Shown: positions 53,764 through 64,000 of the stretch, in pieces
Layout: the number at the start of each line of letters is the position of its first letter
How positions within the stretch are numbered: the first letter of the stretch is position 1
Source of the DNA: Litoditis marina
Lineage: Eukaryota; Nematoda; Chromadorea; Rhabditida; Rhabditidae
Reading direction: 5' to 3'
Assembly (NCBI GenBank): GCA_964036275.1
Contig: OZ038440.1
Location: 10,825,690 to 10,889,689 of the forward strand
DNA: 64,000 bases
The notes under the pieces: model-generated
The model's database searches: none
Seen by the model: only the letters and a program-made list of their open reading frames with translations
Told to the model about the DNA's origin: nothing
Position numbers and translations under genes: made by a program

Positions 53764-56446
53764 TCATTTGCGCGTTGACGATTGGACTCGACTGATGATG
53801 ACTGTTACATTCGATTGTGACTTTTTGAGTGAAGTCTTCTTTCTGACGACACGCGTCAATGAGCGCAGAGCCTCTCTGTAGGGTTTCATGTAGACTAGAT
53901 TGACAATTGTCATCTGAGGACTGATCAACATCAACGGTGTCAAAAGACACAGAAAACATGGAAACCTGGAAAGATCAGTTCAGCACAATAATTATGGGAA
54001 TGTAGCTGGTTCGAGCGAAAGACGCGAGTGTTGTGTGAAAATTCCAAACTTTATCAGTTTCCGAGCTAAAGACATAGAAAGCAGGGAAACCCGGAAAAAC
54101 ACTTGTCCACAATGACTATGAGCAATTTCAGTATGTCAAGACATCTAATAGACTCGCAGTATCGTCTAACTCGGCAATCGTGATGTAGGAGTTGAAGTTG
54201 ATGAATCAAAACAAGCAAGGTACACGAGGGAGACCATGGAATCTTGTCGCGACTCTTGCACAATTCACTCAAATTAGTTTCACGTTCTCGTCGACAGTTT
54301 TTCCAAGTTACAACAGATTCATGAATGCGAAAGCAGGTGTTCATTAAAGTCCACCTTGATAACCACGGTTGATTCCACAAAATAAACAAGACGATGAAAA
54401 GAGGTAGTGCGAATAAAGAAATAACAGAGATCGAAAAATACAACAAAAGTACGATGGAGACAGTTCGGTGCTGCTCAAAACTGGCTTTCGACGCCGTTTG
54501 TTTACGTTTTCGAATGCTCCGGAAGGTGCTGAAATTGATGTTTCAGTCAATCCAGTATATTTACAGATGGCATGATGAGAGTTATTGCCAAATTCCTACA
54601 ACTACAAACATTGCGTCTCTTTGATGTACTTCGATGACAAAATCGTACCACAATCAAACAGGATTTCCCATTGGTCTCTCAATAACCACCAAGATGTTAA
54701 TAATTTCCATCTCGTATACTTGTTTTATGATGAGTGATTGCCCCGTTCTTGGAATATAGATAAGTCAATATATAAATCTTTTCGCGTTCTTCCCTGAGTT
54801 AAGTGGAAGTGGCATCCGGTTGAAAAAGGAAACCACTCAGATGTACTTTCATACACACCTATACTAGAAGTAAATTGAACATTCACGTAAAGTAAGCATT
54901 CTATCGAGGAATTGTGCACTTTGTCATTTCATTTCATTTCACTGTTCTGCTGTGTTTAATATGTCTCACGTGACTGTGCGATTGACTGACAGTATATTTC
55001 TGACATGTCATAAACACTCGTCACAATGCATTGCACGTATGACCGTTGTTTGGTTTTAAGAAATCGTTGAAAGAGTTTGAATCATGCGAAATGACTCATT
55101 CATACGCAAAACGTAACAATTTTATACACTTCAGTGGAAAAACCTACATGACAATCATAATCCCCGCCGAAACCATGGTACACACAAAGCCGAACGTTGC
55201 CTCGTACACCAGAATCCTGGTAGAGGTCCGCTCGAACTGAAATTGAAACGTATTCACATTGATTTGCTGTGGAACTTCAATCCTAATCATACCGTCATTT
55301 GTCAGCTAGACTGAGAGATTCGATCTGTAATGTATGCGCATTCTCGCGTTATTATAGTTGGTTTCACAGTTCACACGCACCGAGACCTGCTGGCAGCGTG
55401 CCAAGGTTTTCGGACGACCGTTTCCCAGAGAAAACGTAAGTATTCGGAAAACTTTTCATCTTTTCGTAGTCTTTCAAAAGATAACCACCGCTCACCGAGA
55501 TTTGCAAATATTTTCAAACTCAAAAGTGCTCAAGAATAGCCTGGAATATTCAATGGAACGATTTTAGGGTTTAGTATGAACGACCGGAACTACACGTGAT
55601 ACTGCTTTTCACTAATCTACGTTTGAGAAAGAAGCCTTAGGCATAATTTTTTTGTTGTGTCTCTCCAAATTGAGATAGGTTTTGGTGTGTTTATCAAAAT
55701 GTCATATAGTCTCTTTCATCCCTATTGAGACTTCATAGTATGACTGAGAAGTTTCAGTTCGTTTTAGTCACGTACTATTTTCGGTATGGTTAAAATCTTC
55801 AGGATTCTGAGATTCAGTCGGAAATTGACGGACGTTCTCTGAATAAATGTCTAGAACTCACTGTCAGTAACAATGCCGAATTCAGCAAGGAACTTGCCGA
55901 TTCAGGAACACTGATCAAATTTTCGATACGACGCTCCCAGTGAATAGCATAATAGTACAAAATACTATTGAGACTGATCAAAATAAAGTAACTGAGAGCA
56001 GCGAATCTAGCAACCATTTTGATAGTTTGTTGAACGTGAATGCGAGTAACTAATATCATATTGTAGATTAGAGAGAATAGAATTCCGAATAAAATCAGCG
56101 CAACGCCACACATTGTGATATTGAACTGTACTCCTGTCGCTATTTGGTTGGCGCTAAACTTGCCCATGTTCAAAATTACAGGATACGGAAAAATGAAATA
56201 GGGTTTGAAGACAACTGCGATGAAGTTGGAAAAGCCGGTGGGCACTATAGTTAGAAGCAAGATTACCATTTTGTATGATTTGAATAAATTGGATGTGTAT
56301 GACTTTACAATATAGATTGTAAACACCATACAAATATCACTGGCTAGTGCGTAGATGTAGAAAAACAAACGTTGTAGTTTTGGAAGTTCGTTTTGTGAGT
56401 TGAATAGAATGGCCTCACCGAATCCTGTCAGGTTATAGGTGGACAT
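53764..56446 (-). CDS. Str/Srh-type seven-helix chemoreceptor gene 2
   Basis: Recent duplicate of gene 1 with the same four exons: 56446-55862, 55236-55148, 54528-54355 and 53965-53764, giving 349 residues with all splice sites and phases kept. Differences include Ser to Leu in the loop after TM3 (ILVTRIH), Ile to Val in TM7 (VNLVYM) and Pro to Ser near the C-terminus (QSSTRK). Helices and the PYREAL motif are as in gene 1. Its upstream DNA (56447-57803) is also duplicated, so expression probably overlaps that of gene 1. No lesion is seen. The two genes may be exchanging sequence by gene conversion. Confidence 0.85.
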
Positions 56447-58102
56447 CTGAACATAAACTATTCACAGAACAGCTATCAATCGATGAGAGACAGAACACCT
56501 CACTTTTTCACTCTCAACTCAGCTTTTTCAAATCATTTTCTAAGTGTTAATAAAACAGAGAAAGTATTATATTAAATGGAAGTTTGGTCCGGGGGAAACT
56601 TTGAACCATTAGAAATACGAAAAAAGTCACAGAAAGGCCCTGAGACCGAATAAAAAAGCGGAATTAGTTCAAAGGACATTCTTCTACTTTCCGCGTACGT
56701 CGTGCTAGAAAAACGAGATGAACAGTTCTTATATGTGACCATTATTCTTGAAGATGACATCAAGTACGTGGCAGAGTCAAATTCGTGCAGTTCAATTATG
56801 AATGTTGGTTTACTAAATCACGACTCTAGGAAAATTTGTTCTTGAACCATAAATTGAACAAAACAATGTAGCACCTGCTGCAAAACCTTTAAGTGTGCTC
56901 GACACGATTTGGAATATTTCGCATTTCATTACTGGGACGAGAGAGAAGTTGACTGATGTTGCGAAATCAGATTTTCTATAGAAAAATCCTGTCTTCCCTT
57001 TTCCAGATGTATTCAACATAAATGTTAAATACATCTAGAAAAGGAAAGAAAATAATAATAAAAAGTTAGTTAATAATCAGGTGAGAAATATAAGTGAACA
57101 GGTTGAAATTTTGATTTTCTTTTTCTATCTCGAGGGAACATTCTCCGAACTGTTGAAAAGTCAAATTGACAATAACTGGAGCATCACAAAACGAAGGTTC
57201 TGCAAACTTTACATTGACAATCGTTAAAAAAAATTCACTTAGCAGCTGAAGCCAGTTCTCAGTCAAATCAGTTCTCACGGAGTGGGGAAAACTTTTTTTT
57301 CCCACAAGTAAGTCAACGTGGTTGGTGTTTTACTCTAGACTGTATTTCCGATATCGTGAAGTCAGAGACATTATTCATCCGAACAGTGAACGAACTGATT
57401 ATTAACTTGAAGAGAAGCGAAGTCTGATTGATGAAAATCATAGACATCTATGGGTATAATTTTGACAACTTTCAAGAGAAACGTGTGTGTGTGAGAAAAC
57501 ATATTTTGTAGGTACAACTGTACTTGCATGTTAATTATAGTGAATGGTAGTCTGACGGACGGATCTTTGTTACTGACGGGAAAAAAACCTTTAGTTCTAT
57601 AGGAAATGAACAAACTTGTAATTGTAGTCTGCTAGGGATGTTATAGTTCACACCATTCCTACTGAAACTTCTACAGTAACCTTACAAACTTTCCGAAGGC
57701 TGTTATGAAGCTGAAAATGTAGTTCGTGAAAAATTCTTTCGTTTATTTACTCTACGTGAGAAGAAAAAGGAGGTACTAAAATCCTCAACTTCACCAACCA
57801 AAAGTAAGTGAGCAAAACGGCTTGGAAGTTTTGAAATCTTACTGTAGGAGTCTCAGTAGCAATGGAAAAGACTATAATCCATCTTGAGAAACTGATTTTT
57901 GTGTTTTACAATTTTGACCAGTTTCAAAAATCTAAAATCGACAGAACTCATGTGGAAAATTGTACAGGAACTTTGGTTCGCGCACCTTCGCGCGTTCGCG
58001 CACCCGCAACTCCTTTGAATACATGAAAACAAGGAGTTCACCGGCTACAATAGTTCATGAACACTTTTCAAAAAAATTACTTCAGTTTAAATGAATGTAA
58101 CA

Positions 58103-58316
58103 TCAATGAATCCTTACAATCAATTGAAAGTGCAAATGGGCTCGACTAATGATTGTAACTTTTGACTGTGACTTTATAATTGAGGTCTTATTTTTGAGGG
58201 CTTGCATCCACGAAAGCAGGGCTTCTCTGTAGAGTTTCACGTAGAGAATATTGACAATTGTCAATTGAGGACTGATCAACATTAACGGTGTGAAAAGACA
58301 AAGAAAATATAAAAAT
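58103..58316 (-). pseudogene. Lone receptor exon 4 (second relic)
   Basis: It reads LYFLCLFTPLMLISPQLTIV, then NILYVKLYREALLSWMQAL and NKTSIIKSQSKVTIISRAH. It is open through the usual tail, but the family stop is replaced by a short extension. The conserved PYREAL is LYREAL. No exons 1-3 accompany it. It is the counterpart of 45182-45385. Confidence 0.8.
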
Positions 58317-58386
58317 CTGAGAAAGATCGACTTCAATTTCACACAAAAAAACCAATCCACTTCATTTCAAACTGGGACACATCACG

Positions 58387-58405
58387 CGCAGCGCGAAGCG
58401 CTGCG
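58387..58405. repeat. GC-rich hairpin (8-bp stem)
   Basis: CGCAGCGC-gaa-GCGCTGCG, identical to 45456-45474 although the flanking bases differ. Confidence 0.9.
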
Positions 58406-58589
58406 TAAGAGTGGTGTTTGGTTTGGCCATTGCGCACCCATTTTTTGCTTTCAAACCACATAAGTCTTCAAATATTTTTTTTTCAAAACATAAAAATGGC
58501 AAATCTAGAGACCTATTGAATAGATGTTGTGTGAAAAAAATACAAAATCGGTCAAGTTTGAAAAAAGTTGTGTTTTCGTGTCGTTATGA

Positions 58590-59440
58590 AAATCTCCGTT
58601 GTCCCTCGTCGCTCGTTGCTCGTCGGTCGTCCCATGTCACAGTACTTCGCAAGTTTTTGTCATATTTAGCGCCAGAAGCTGGCAAATATGTGTTCCCATG
58701 AATAATTTCGTTCAAAACTTCGCACAGAGGTCATGGTGGTGGATTCCAGCTATTTGTCAGAACACGGTGACATGGCTACCAATTGGCGCCAAACATGGGT
58801 GCCTATTGGCGCAAAATATGACAAAAACTTGCGAAGTACTGTAATGACTGGCATTTTGCTGCGAAGTACTGTAGTGACTGGCATTTTGTTGAGAGGTACA
58901 AGTTGAATATATGTGGGAACAGCGGGTTGTTTTTTTATCATTTCACTGACTACGCCAATTTTAGGCGCCAAGTGGCGCCAACCTCGCAAAACTGGGTTCC
59001 CGTGAGTGAAATGATTCCATATTTTTCACAGAGGTTAAAATAGTGAATTCCAGCTGTGTATATGGATATATAGATTTATGCGCGATTCATCACTTGACTT
59101 CCCATATAAATTGACACTATGCGCCAAACGTTGGCGCCCATCAATACCCACGATTCTCAAATAACTGGCGCCAGAAGACCTTTCATGCGCCAATGGGCGC
59201 CATAAATAAATATCTTTAAAAAAATCGCGAATTGTGATAATGGGTCGAGCTCTTTCGTTCTAGTTCAACAATTGAAGTGACCTCTATGGTTGTTGGCGCC
59301 AAATGAGGAAAGGCTTGCTTGCACTGTCATAACTTCCATTTTCACAAAGCTCAGATTTGTTTATCAATGGAGAGGAAAAAGGCCGGTTTTATAACATTTT
59401 CGCCAATAATGTCAATTTTAGAGGTCTGATCGACGCCATA
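58590..59440. repeat. GGCGCC-rich degenerate repeat region, copy 2
   Basis: Counterpart of 45660-46640. The 25-bp inverted repeat and the tandem gcgaagtactgta units are kept, and the cacagaggt...gattccagct phrase recurs. Several GGCGCC sites have decayed (for example agcgcc, ggtgcc, gacgcc) and about 90 bp are deleted near 59135. A degenerate LINE 3' end lies within at 59070-59125. The region 59441-60809 that follows has no recognisable gene. Confidence 0.6.
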
Positions 59441-60809
59441 AAAAACATTAAAGAATCTGGACCACACCATTTGTGAACTCGAATCTTCCCGAAGATTCAA
59501 CTATGACAGAAAAGGTGAATTCTATCTTCAGTTTGGTTTCTGTTTCTCCTTCGCAGCTCCATTTATTACGAAAGCAAGAGTGCACTCATGCCAATGAAAA
59601 TGGAGTGAACTGTTTCCAAGGAAAAGTGTCCACATACTGTAAAAAGCTAGAACAACTACCCATGAAGTTTTCTAATGAATAGCTATAACTTGATGGAAAA
59701 TCACCAGGAGATTCATTGGCTGTTAAATTTTCAGTGGAAATGGCGACATCTGTAAATTCTTCTGCTGAATACAAAAAATGTGAACCTGTCAGTGCGCACC
59801 ATAATCGATGTAAATCATGGAAATAAAATCATCATTTAAACTAGTTATCCGAACAAGGAAGTAATCAAAAGTTTTCCCGACGAGGACCGTTAGTCAGTGA
59901 AATGATAAACGGTTATGGGTATTATTTGACAAAGTTCAAAAAGTCAGAAAATGTGTTTTTACATGTTCTGTAGGTATTACTGTACTCACTTATTAATTAT
60001 ATTGAATGATAGTCTGGCATCTAAGATCTCTGCGTCAAATATTTACTTTCTTGAGGAAATGAGCGAATAGATGATTGTCAACTAGGTTGGTGGAACCGTC
60101 TTGAGAATCCGATGTTTTGATTATTTAACCATTTTAAATAAACGAAGTCGGCAGGAAGCAAGTGAAAACCATACACAACTATTTGTTTGCACCTCCCCCT
60201 GTTGTCGAGTATGAATCGGTAGATCATGAAGTGGTCTGTGACTAACACAATATCGACATTCAAAAACGCATCTGTACGATTTCGGCTTTTTCGAATTTCG
60301 ATTTTCGGCATCTCTCCTCGTTTTCAATATCGTGAAAGAACGTCAGAGGCTGCTGTCCCGTCTCAATACCATACAATTTTATTCGTCATTTAGATACGTT
60401 GACGTGACTGCTGTAAGTGTCATGCAAACTATGTAATCAAAGTAAAGCTGGAAGTAGATTTATCAGTTACTCGTGATGTTGTGCAGAAAAAGTGAGATGG
60501 TTCGATCTGAAGATTCTCACGAAACTAAACGAGAAGAAATATGGTCAAAAACAAAAAACAATGCTCTCGAAGAGAACCGTTTCGATACAATAAGCATTTT
60601 ACGCCACTAGCACATGCTGTTCAGTTTTGTGATTTCTGTCGCTCATATTTGTGATTTACGCGTCTTCGAACCACTAGGTAGGTTTGATAAACAGACATAG
60701 TCTGAGAAAAATAGTTTTTTTACCGGGCACATATTTCACAAATATCATCAAAACTCTTCATGGCAACAATTACTTTAAAGAAAAATTTAAAACTAATAAA
60801 CACGTTTTT

Positions 60810-63202
60810 TCAGGTGCGAGTTGGTGAATGGACTCGACTAATGACTGTCACATTTGACTGTGACTTTCCAAATGAGGTCTTCTTTCTAATGAAACGCATC
60901 AAGGACCTCAAGGCCTCTCGATACGGTTTCATGTAGATGATATTCACGACTGTCATTTGAGGACTGATCAACATCAGCGGCGTAAAAAGACACAAGAAGC
61001 AGGGAAATCTAAAAACAAACAAAAAATTTAATTTGCCACGAGGCACTGAGAAACAAATTAACTTCATTGGAAGCTGTGCGATGACAGTAATTCAATCACG
61101 AGTAGTACACAAGGTTAAACAAATCTCTCGCACAACACCTTATTTTTTCATGTTCTTCCTTAAACTTTCATTGAGCTGTACAAAGAGGGAAAGCATAGCA
61201 TTATATCGTGCTTATGGAAACCTACCTTGATAGCCACGGTTTGTTCCACAACACTAAGGAAACAATGGAAAGAGGTAGTGAGAATATGGATATAACGGAG
61301 ATCAGGAAATACAACAATAATACAATGGAAACTGTACGATGTTGCTCTAAACTGGCTTTCGACACCGTTTGCTTGCGTTTCCGTATGCTGCGGAATGTGC
61401 TGAAAATGGTGTATCAGTGACCCCTTTATGTTCACGAATGAAATGGTTAAAAGATTACAGCACCGTTTTCCTCAAATTATGTTTTTTCAGAAACAATGGG
61501 TGTAGTTCGAGAGGTGCACGATTTTTGTTTTAGTGCCACAAACAACCATTCAAAACACGTCAATATCGGCTTGGGATAGAAATGAAATGTAGCTCATTTC
61601 TGTTGAATGGAATAGATTTAACAGCGATTCAACACGTGACTATCCGGTCACTCTTCAACTCTCCGTAGCTTCTTTGTTAGATTTTATTGTTACCTCTATT
61701 TATCTGAACACCTGACGACGTAGCTACCCTACCGACCTCATGTGAATCTCATCAACACTTCATGAGCTACTCGTTAACTTCTAAGGTTGACGCATAGCAA
61801 TCGATAGAATCTCCTGAGAAGTTCGTGAGACATTGCTCATGAGGTATCTTATGAAGTTTTGGATTTCTACCGCGCCTGCGCGTACACTCTTTCATCTTCT
61901 ATCTTTTGAGTTTTGATTGTTTCTCAACTGTGATAGAAGAATCAGATTTCACGACTACCACTCGTGTACACACAAAACCTCATTTCTTTCAAAAAAAAAT
62001 TGTGGAAAAACATACACGACAACCAGAAACCCCGCGGAAACCATGGTAAACACAAAGCCGAACGTTGCTTCGTACACCAGAAACCTGGTAGATGTTCGCT
62101 CGAACTGAAATTAACATTCAATCATTAGCATAAACTAGCAGTCTAAGCTCAATCCTCGTCCAAGTTCTACAACGCTGTCGTAAAATTTTCCTATAATCTT
62201 ACGTCTGTTAAAATTTACGCGGTGTTTTTTCCACCGCCTTTCGTTTTTCGATGCATATATGAAGTGGTTAAGAAACTGTTGCATCGGGCACCACTATTCG
62301 ACTAGCTAAAAAATGGGCTATATGACTTTTCTCTCCGCCCAACCTTTTTCTGGGAATTGTTTTCGCCCGTTTCTGAGAAGAAAGTGCCACTTTGGTGCGA
62401 GCGCAGGTTTACAACTGCAACGACTTCCAACCGAATTTCCGAAAACTGTGTCATTAGGCAGATTTTTGCTTTTTTTGTGTCAACTGGCAAAAGTGTACCG
62501 GCACACAACCACTCTGATTTGGACGAAACAGTTCGGTGTGGATAGGTTACTTTGTTGAGCAAAACCCGGTTGAGTAAAGTAATTCCTTGGTGCTTTGATG
62601 AAGTTTATAGTACTCACCGTCAACAACAAAGCTGAATTGAGCAGGGAATTCACTGAATCAGAAACACCAATCAAGTCCTCAATACGGCGCTCCCAGTGAA
62701 TAGCGTAATAGTACAAAATACTATCTAAGATGATGAAAAAGACATAACTGAGACCAGAGATGATGGCAACAATTTTTATGGTTCGCTGAACATGAATCTG
62801 GGTGACCAGTAACATGTTGTAAATGAGGGAGAATAGTATACAGAATAATATGAGTGCCACAATACACATCGTTATATAAAATTGTATACCTGTGGCTATT
62901 GGATCGGCGTTGAATTCGCCCTTGTTCAGAATGACAGGGTATGGAAAAATAAAACAGGGCTCGAAAACAATTGCAATGAAATTAGAAAATGCAGTGGGCA
63001 CGATAGTGAGAAGCAGAATTAACACTTTATAGGACTTGAATAGAGTCGAGGTGTATGACTTTACAATGTAGATTGTAAATAACATACATATGTCACTGGC
63101 TAGTGCGTACATGTAGAAAAACAGTATTTGTAGTTTGAGAAGTTCTTTTTCTGAGTTGAATAGAATAGCGTCACCGAACCCTGTAAGGTTGTACGTGGAC
63201 AT
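60810..63202 (-). CDS. Str/Srh-type seven-helix chemoreceptor gene 3
   Basis: Four exons: 63202-62618 (585 nt), 62104-62016 (89), 61399-61226 (174) and 61008-60810 (199), all in phase, giving 348 residues. The N-terminus MSTYNLTGFGDAILFNSEKE, the FPYPVILN loop after TM2, HRTVSIVLLLYFLISVISIF (TM6) and SPQMTVVNIIYMKPYREALR (TM7) are conserved with genes 1 and 2. Many loop and helix residues differ, so it is an older paralogue. The ATG at 63202 directly follows gtagtttttcag, a strong acceptor fitting trans-splicing; an in-frame ATG ten codons upstream (63232) would be removed. Exon 2 ends at a gtatgt donor. No lesion is seen. It is probably a functional chemosensory receptor; the ligand is unknown. 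Confidence 0.85.
61605..61700 (-). mobile_element. LINE 3' end between exons 2 and 3 of receptor gene 3
   Basis: Minus strand: gaagagtgaccggatagtca, cgtgttgaatcgctgttaaa, then tctattccattcaac. It matches the family's terminal block and is the counterpart of 48931-49020. It lies in an intron and does not disturb the gene. Confidence 0.6.
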
Positions 63203-64000
63203 CTGAAAAACTACATGTAGAAAAGAACACACCTCAGTTGTAGTGTGATGTTGCTGCGATCACAAATATCGATCAAAGGGAAACGGAACCAAACAACACA
63301 CAGTCAGTTAGAAATACATGATTGTTTATTAGGAAAACACATATCACAGAAATGCCCGAAAACACCATCAAAGGAAGTAGAAGTTATGAATACTGTTAGT
63401 CAATCGCGCAGTCACGTAAAACATGACTGCGTTACACAGCACAACTCAAAAACGTGCAATGGCAAAGTGCACGTTTTTCTCATTAGAATGCTAACTTTCA
63501 CGTGACTACTAAATTTTCTTCTTGAATAAAAGGCAGAAAAAGAGAAAGGAGACAGAAAAATAAGCGCATTTAAAGAACTACGACGAATCTAACATCTTGT
63601 ACAACGAATAGCAAGACGAACACCTATTATTTATCATCATTCTTCTTGGAGACACATCTTGTATGTAATTTGAGGAACCAAAAAATCAAATGCGTTCATT
63701 TTAATTATGAATTTTGGTTGAGTAACTCATGACTCTGGTTAACTTCGTTCTTGAACAAACCGTAAATTACATAAAAAATGTAACACCTGCTGCAAAACCT
63801 TTAAGTGAGCTCGTCATGATTTAGAAAAGATATTTATATTCACTGGTGTGCGAGAGAATTTTTTTATTCCTCCTTCACTCATGTTGGCAAATCTTATATT
63901 TCCAAGGCTGATTTCAACATATAAGTTGACTAGAGTTACATAAAGGGCGGTGAGCACTACGTTTAAGGAAACGGAACTCGAAGTGATCCGCTGTTGTGCA
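63203..64000. other. Upstream region of receptor gene 3
   Basis: No gene is seen. 63610-63830 is homologous to the conserved upstream block found at 41881, 36180 and 50730, including cacctgctgcaaaaccttta (63784-63803). It probably contains the promoter of gene 3. Confidence 0.55.

Larger units (their letters stand above)
50723..57803. repeat. Segmental duplication block A, copy 2
   Basis: Nearly identical partner of 36172-42916 at offsets of about 14.55 to 14.99 kb. The left edge falls inside exon 1 of a receptor pseudogene at shared ttcttgaac sequence. The right edge is at 57803, beyond which the copies diverge. It retains about 56 bp of upstream block (50878-50934) that copy 1 has lost but that resembles 63760-63815, and it carries an extra insert at about 51014-51398. 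Confidence 0.92.
57873..61703. repeat. Segmental duplication block B, copy 2
   Basis: Partner of 44829-49037, more diverged than the block A pair. It includes the lone exon 4, the GGCGCC region and the exons 4 and 3 of receptor gene 3. The LINE 3' end at its right edge matches that at 48931, so that insertion predates this duplication. Confidence 0.8.

Noticed and set aside
62313..62562. Open frames in intron 1 of receptor gene 3 similar to 49187-49411
   Set aside because: Homologous intron sequence; the frames differ between copies and lie between well-supported exons.

Overview
The window is nuclear DNA of a nematode. The basis is (i) serpentine chemoreceptor genes of the Srx type and of the Str/Srh/Sri type, families known only from nematodes, (ii) introns whose 3' ends are mostly TTTCAG or TTTCCAG, and (iii) a nidogen (basement-membrane glycoprotein) gene relic. 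It is repeat-rich, and most apparent small open frames are not genes.

Layout. 1-19404 is a satellite array with a 151-bp monomer (an 8-bp-deleted 143-bp variant also occurs) arranged in a higher-order repeat of nine monomers. At 987-6010 the array is split by one apparently intact CR1/Jockey-like non-LTR retrotransposon on the minus strand (ORF1, ORF2, structured 3' UTR). Its ORF2 has no AUG before the endonuclease domain. ORF1 ends in GGGAAAC followed directly by TGA, a textbook -1 frameshift heptamer placed exactly in frame.

From 19405 to 27406 lies a nidogen gene relic on the plus strand: EGF exons, YWTD (LDL-receptor class B) propeller exons and the terminal EGF exon. It carries a frameshift, lost cysteines, two stop codons, a broken splice acceptor and a misplaced duplicate of three propeller exons, and its 5' part ends at the satellite. 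27407-31490 holds only a foldback element, pyrimidine tracts and tRNA-derived SINE pieces.

31493-36151 holds two decayed srx-like receptor genes interrupted by a long near-perfect hairpin, SINE-like sequence and a truncated copy of the retrotransposon. 36172-64000 is a cluster of Str/Srh-type receptor genes on the minus strand. Three copies are complete on paper (each four exons of 585, 89, 174 and 199-202 nt, giving 348-349 residues), and several others are fragments. The cluster grew by segmental duplication: block A (36172-42916) is nearly identical to 50723-57803, and block B (44829-49037) matches 57873-61703 less closely. Two block edges cut through receptor exon 1.

The three complete receptor genes are probably functional chemosensory genes. 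The retrotransposon may be active or recently active. The remainder is relics and repeats. No bacterial-type system, CRISPR array or rRNA gene was seen.
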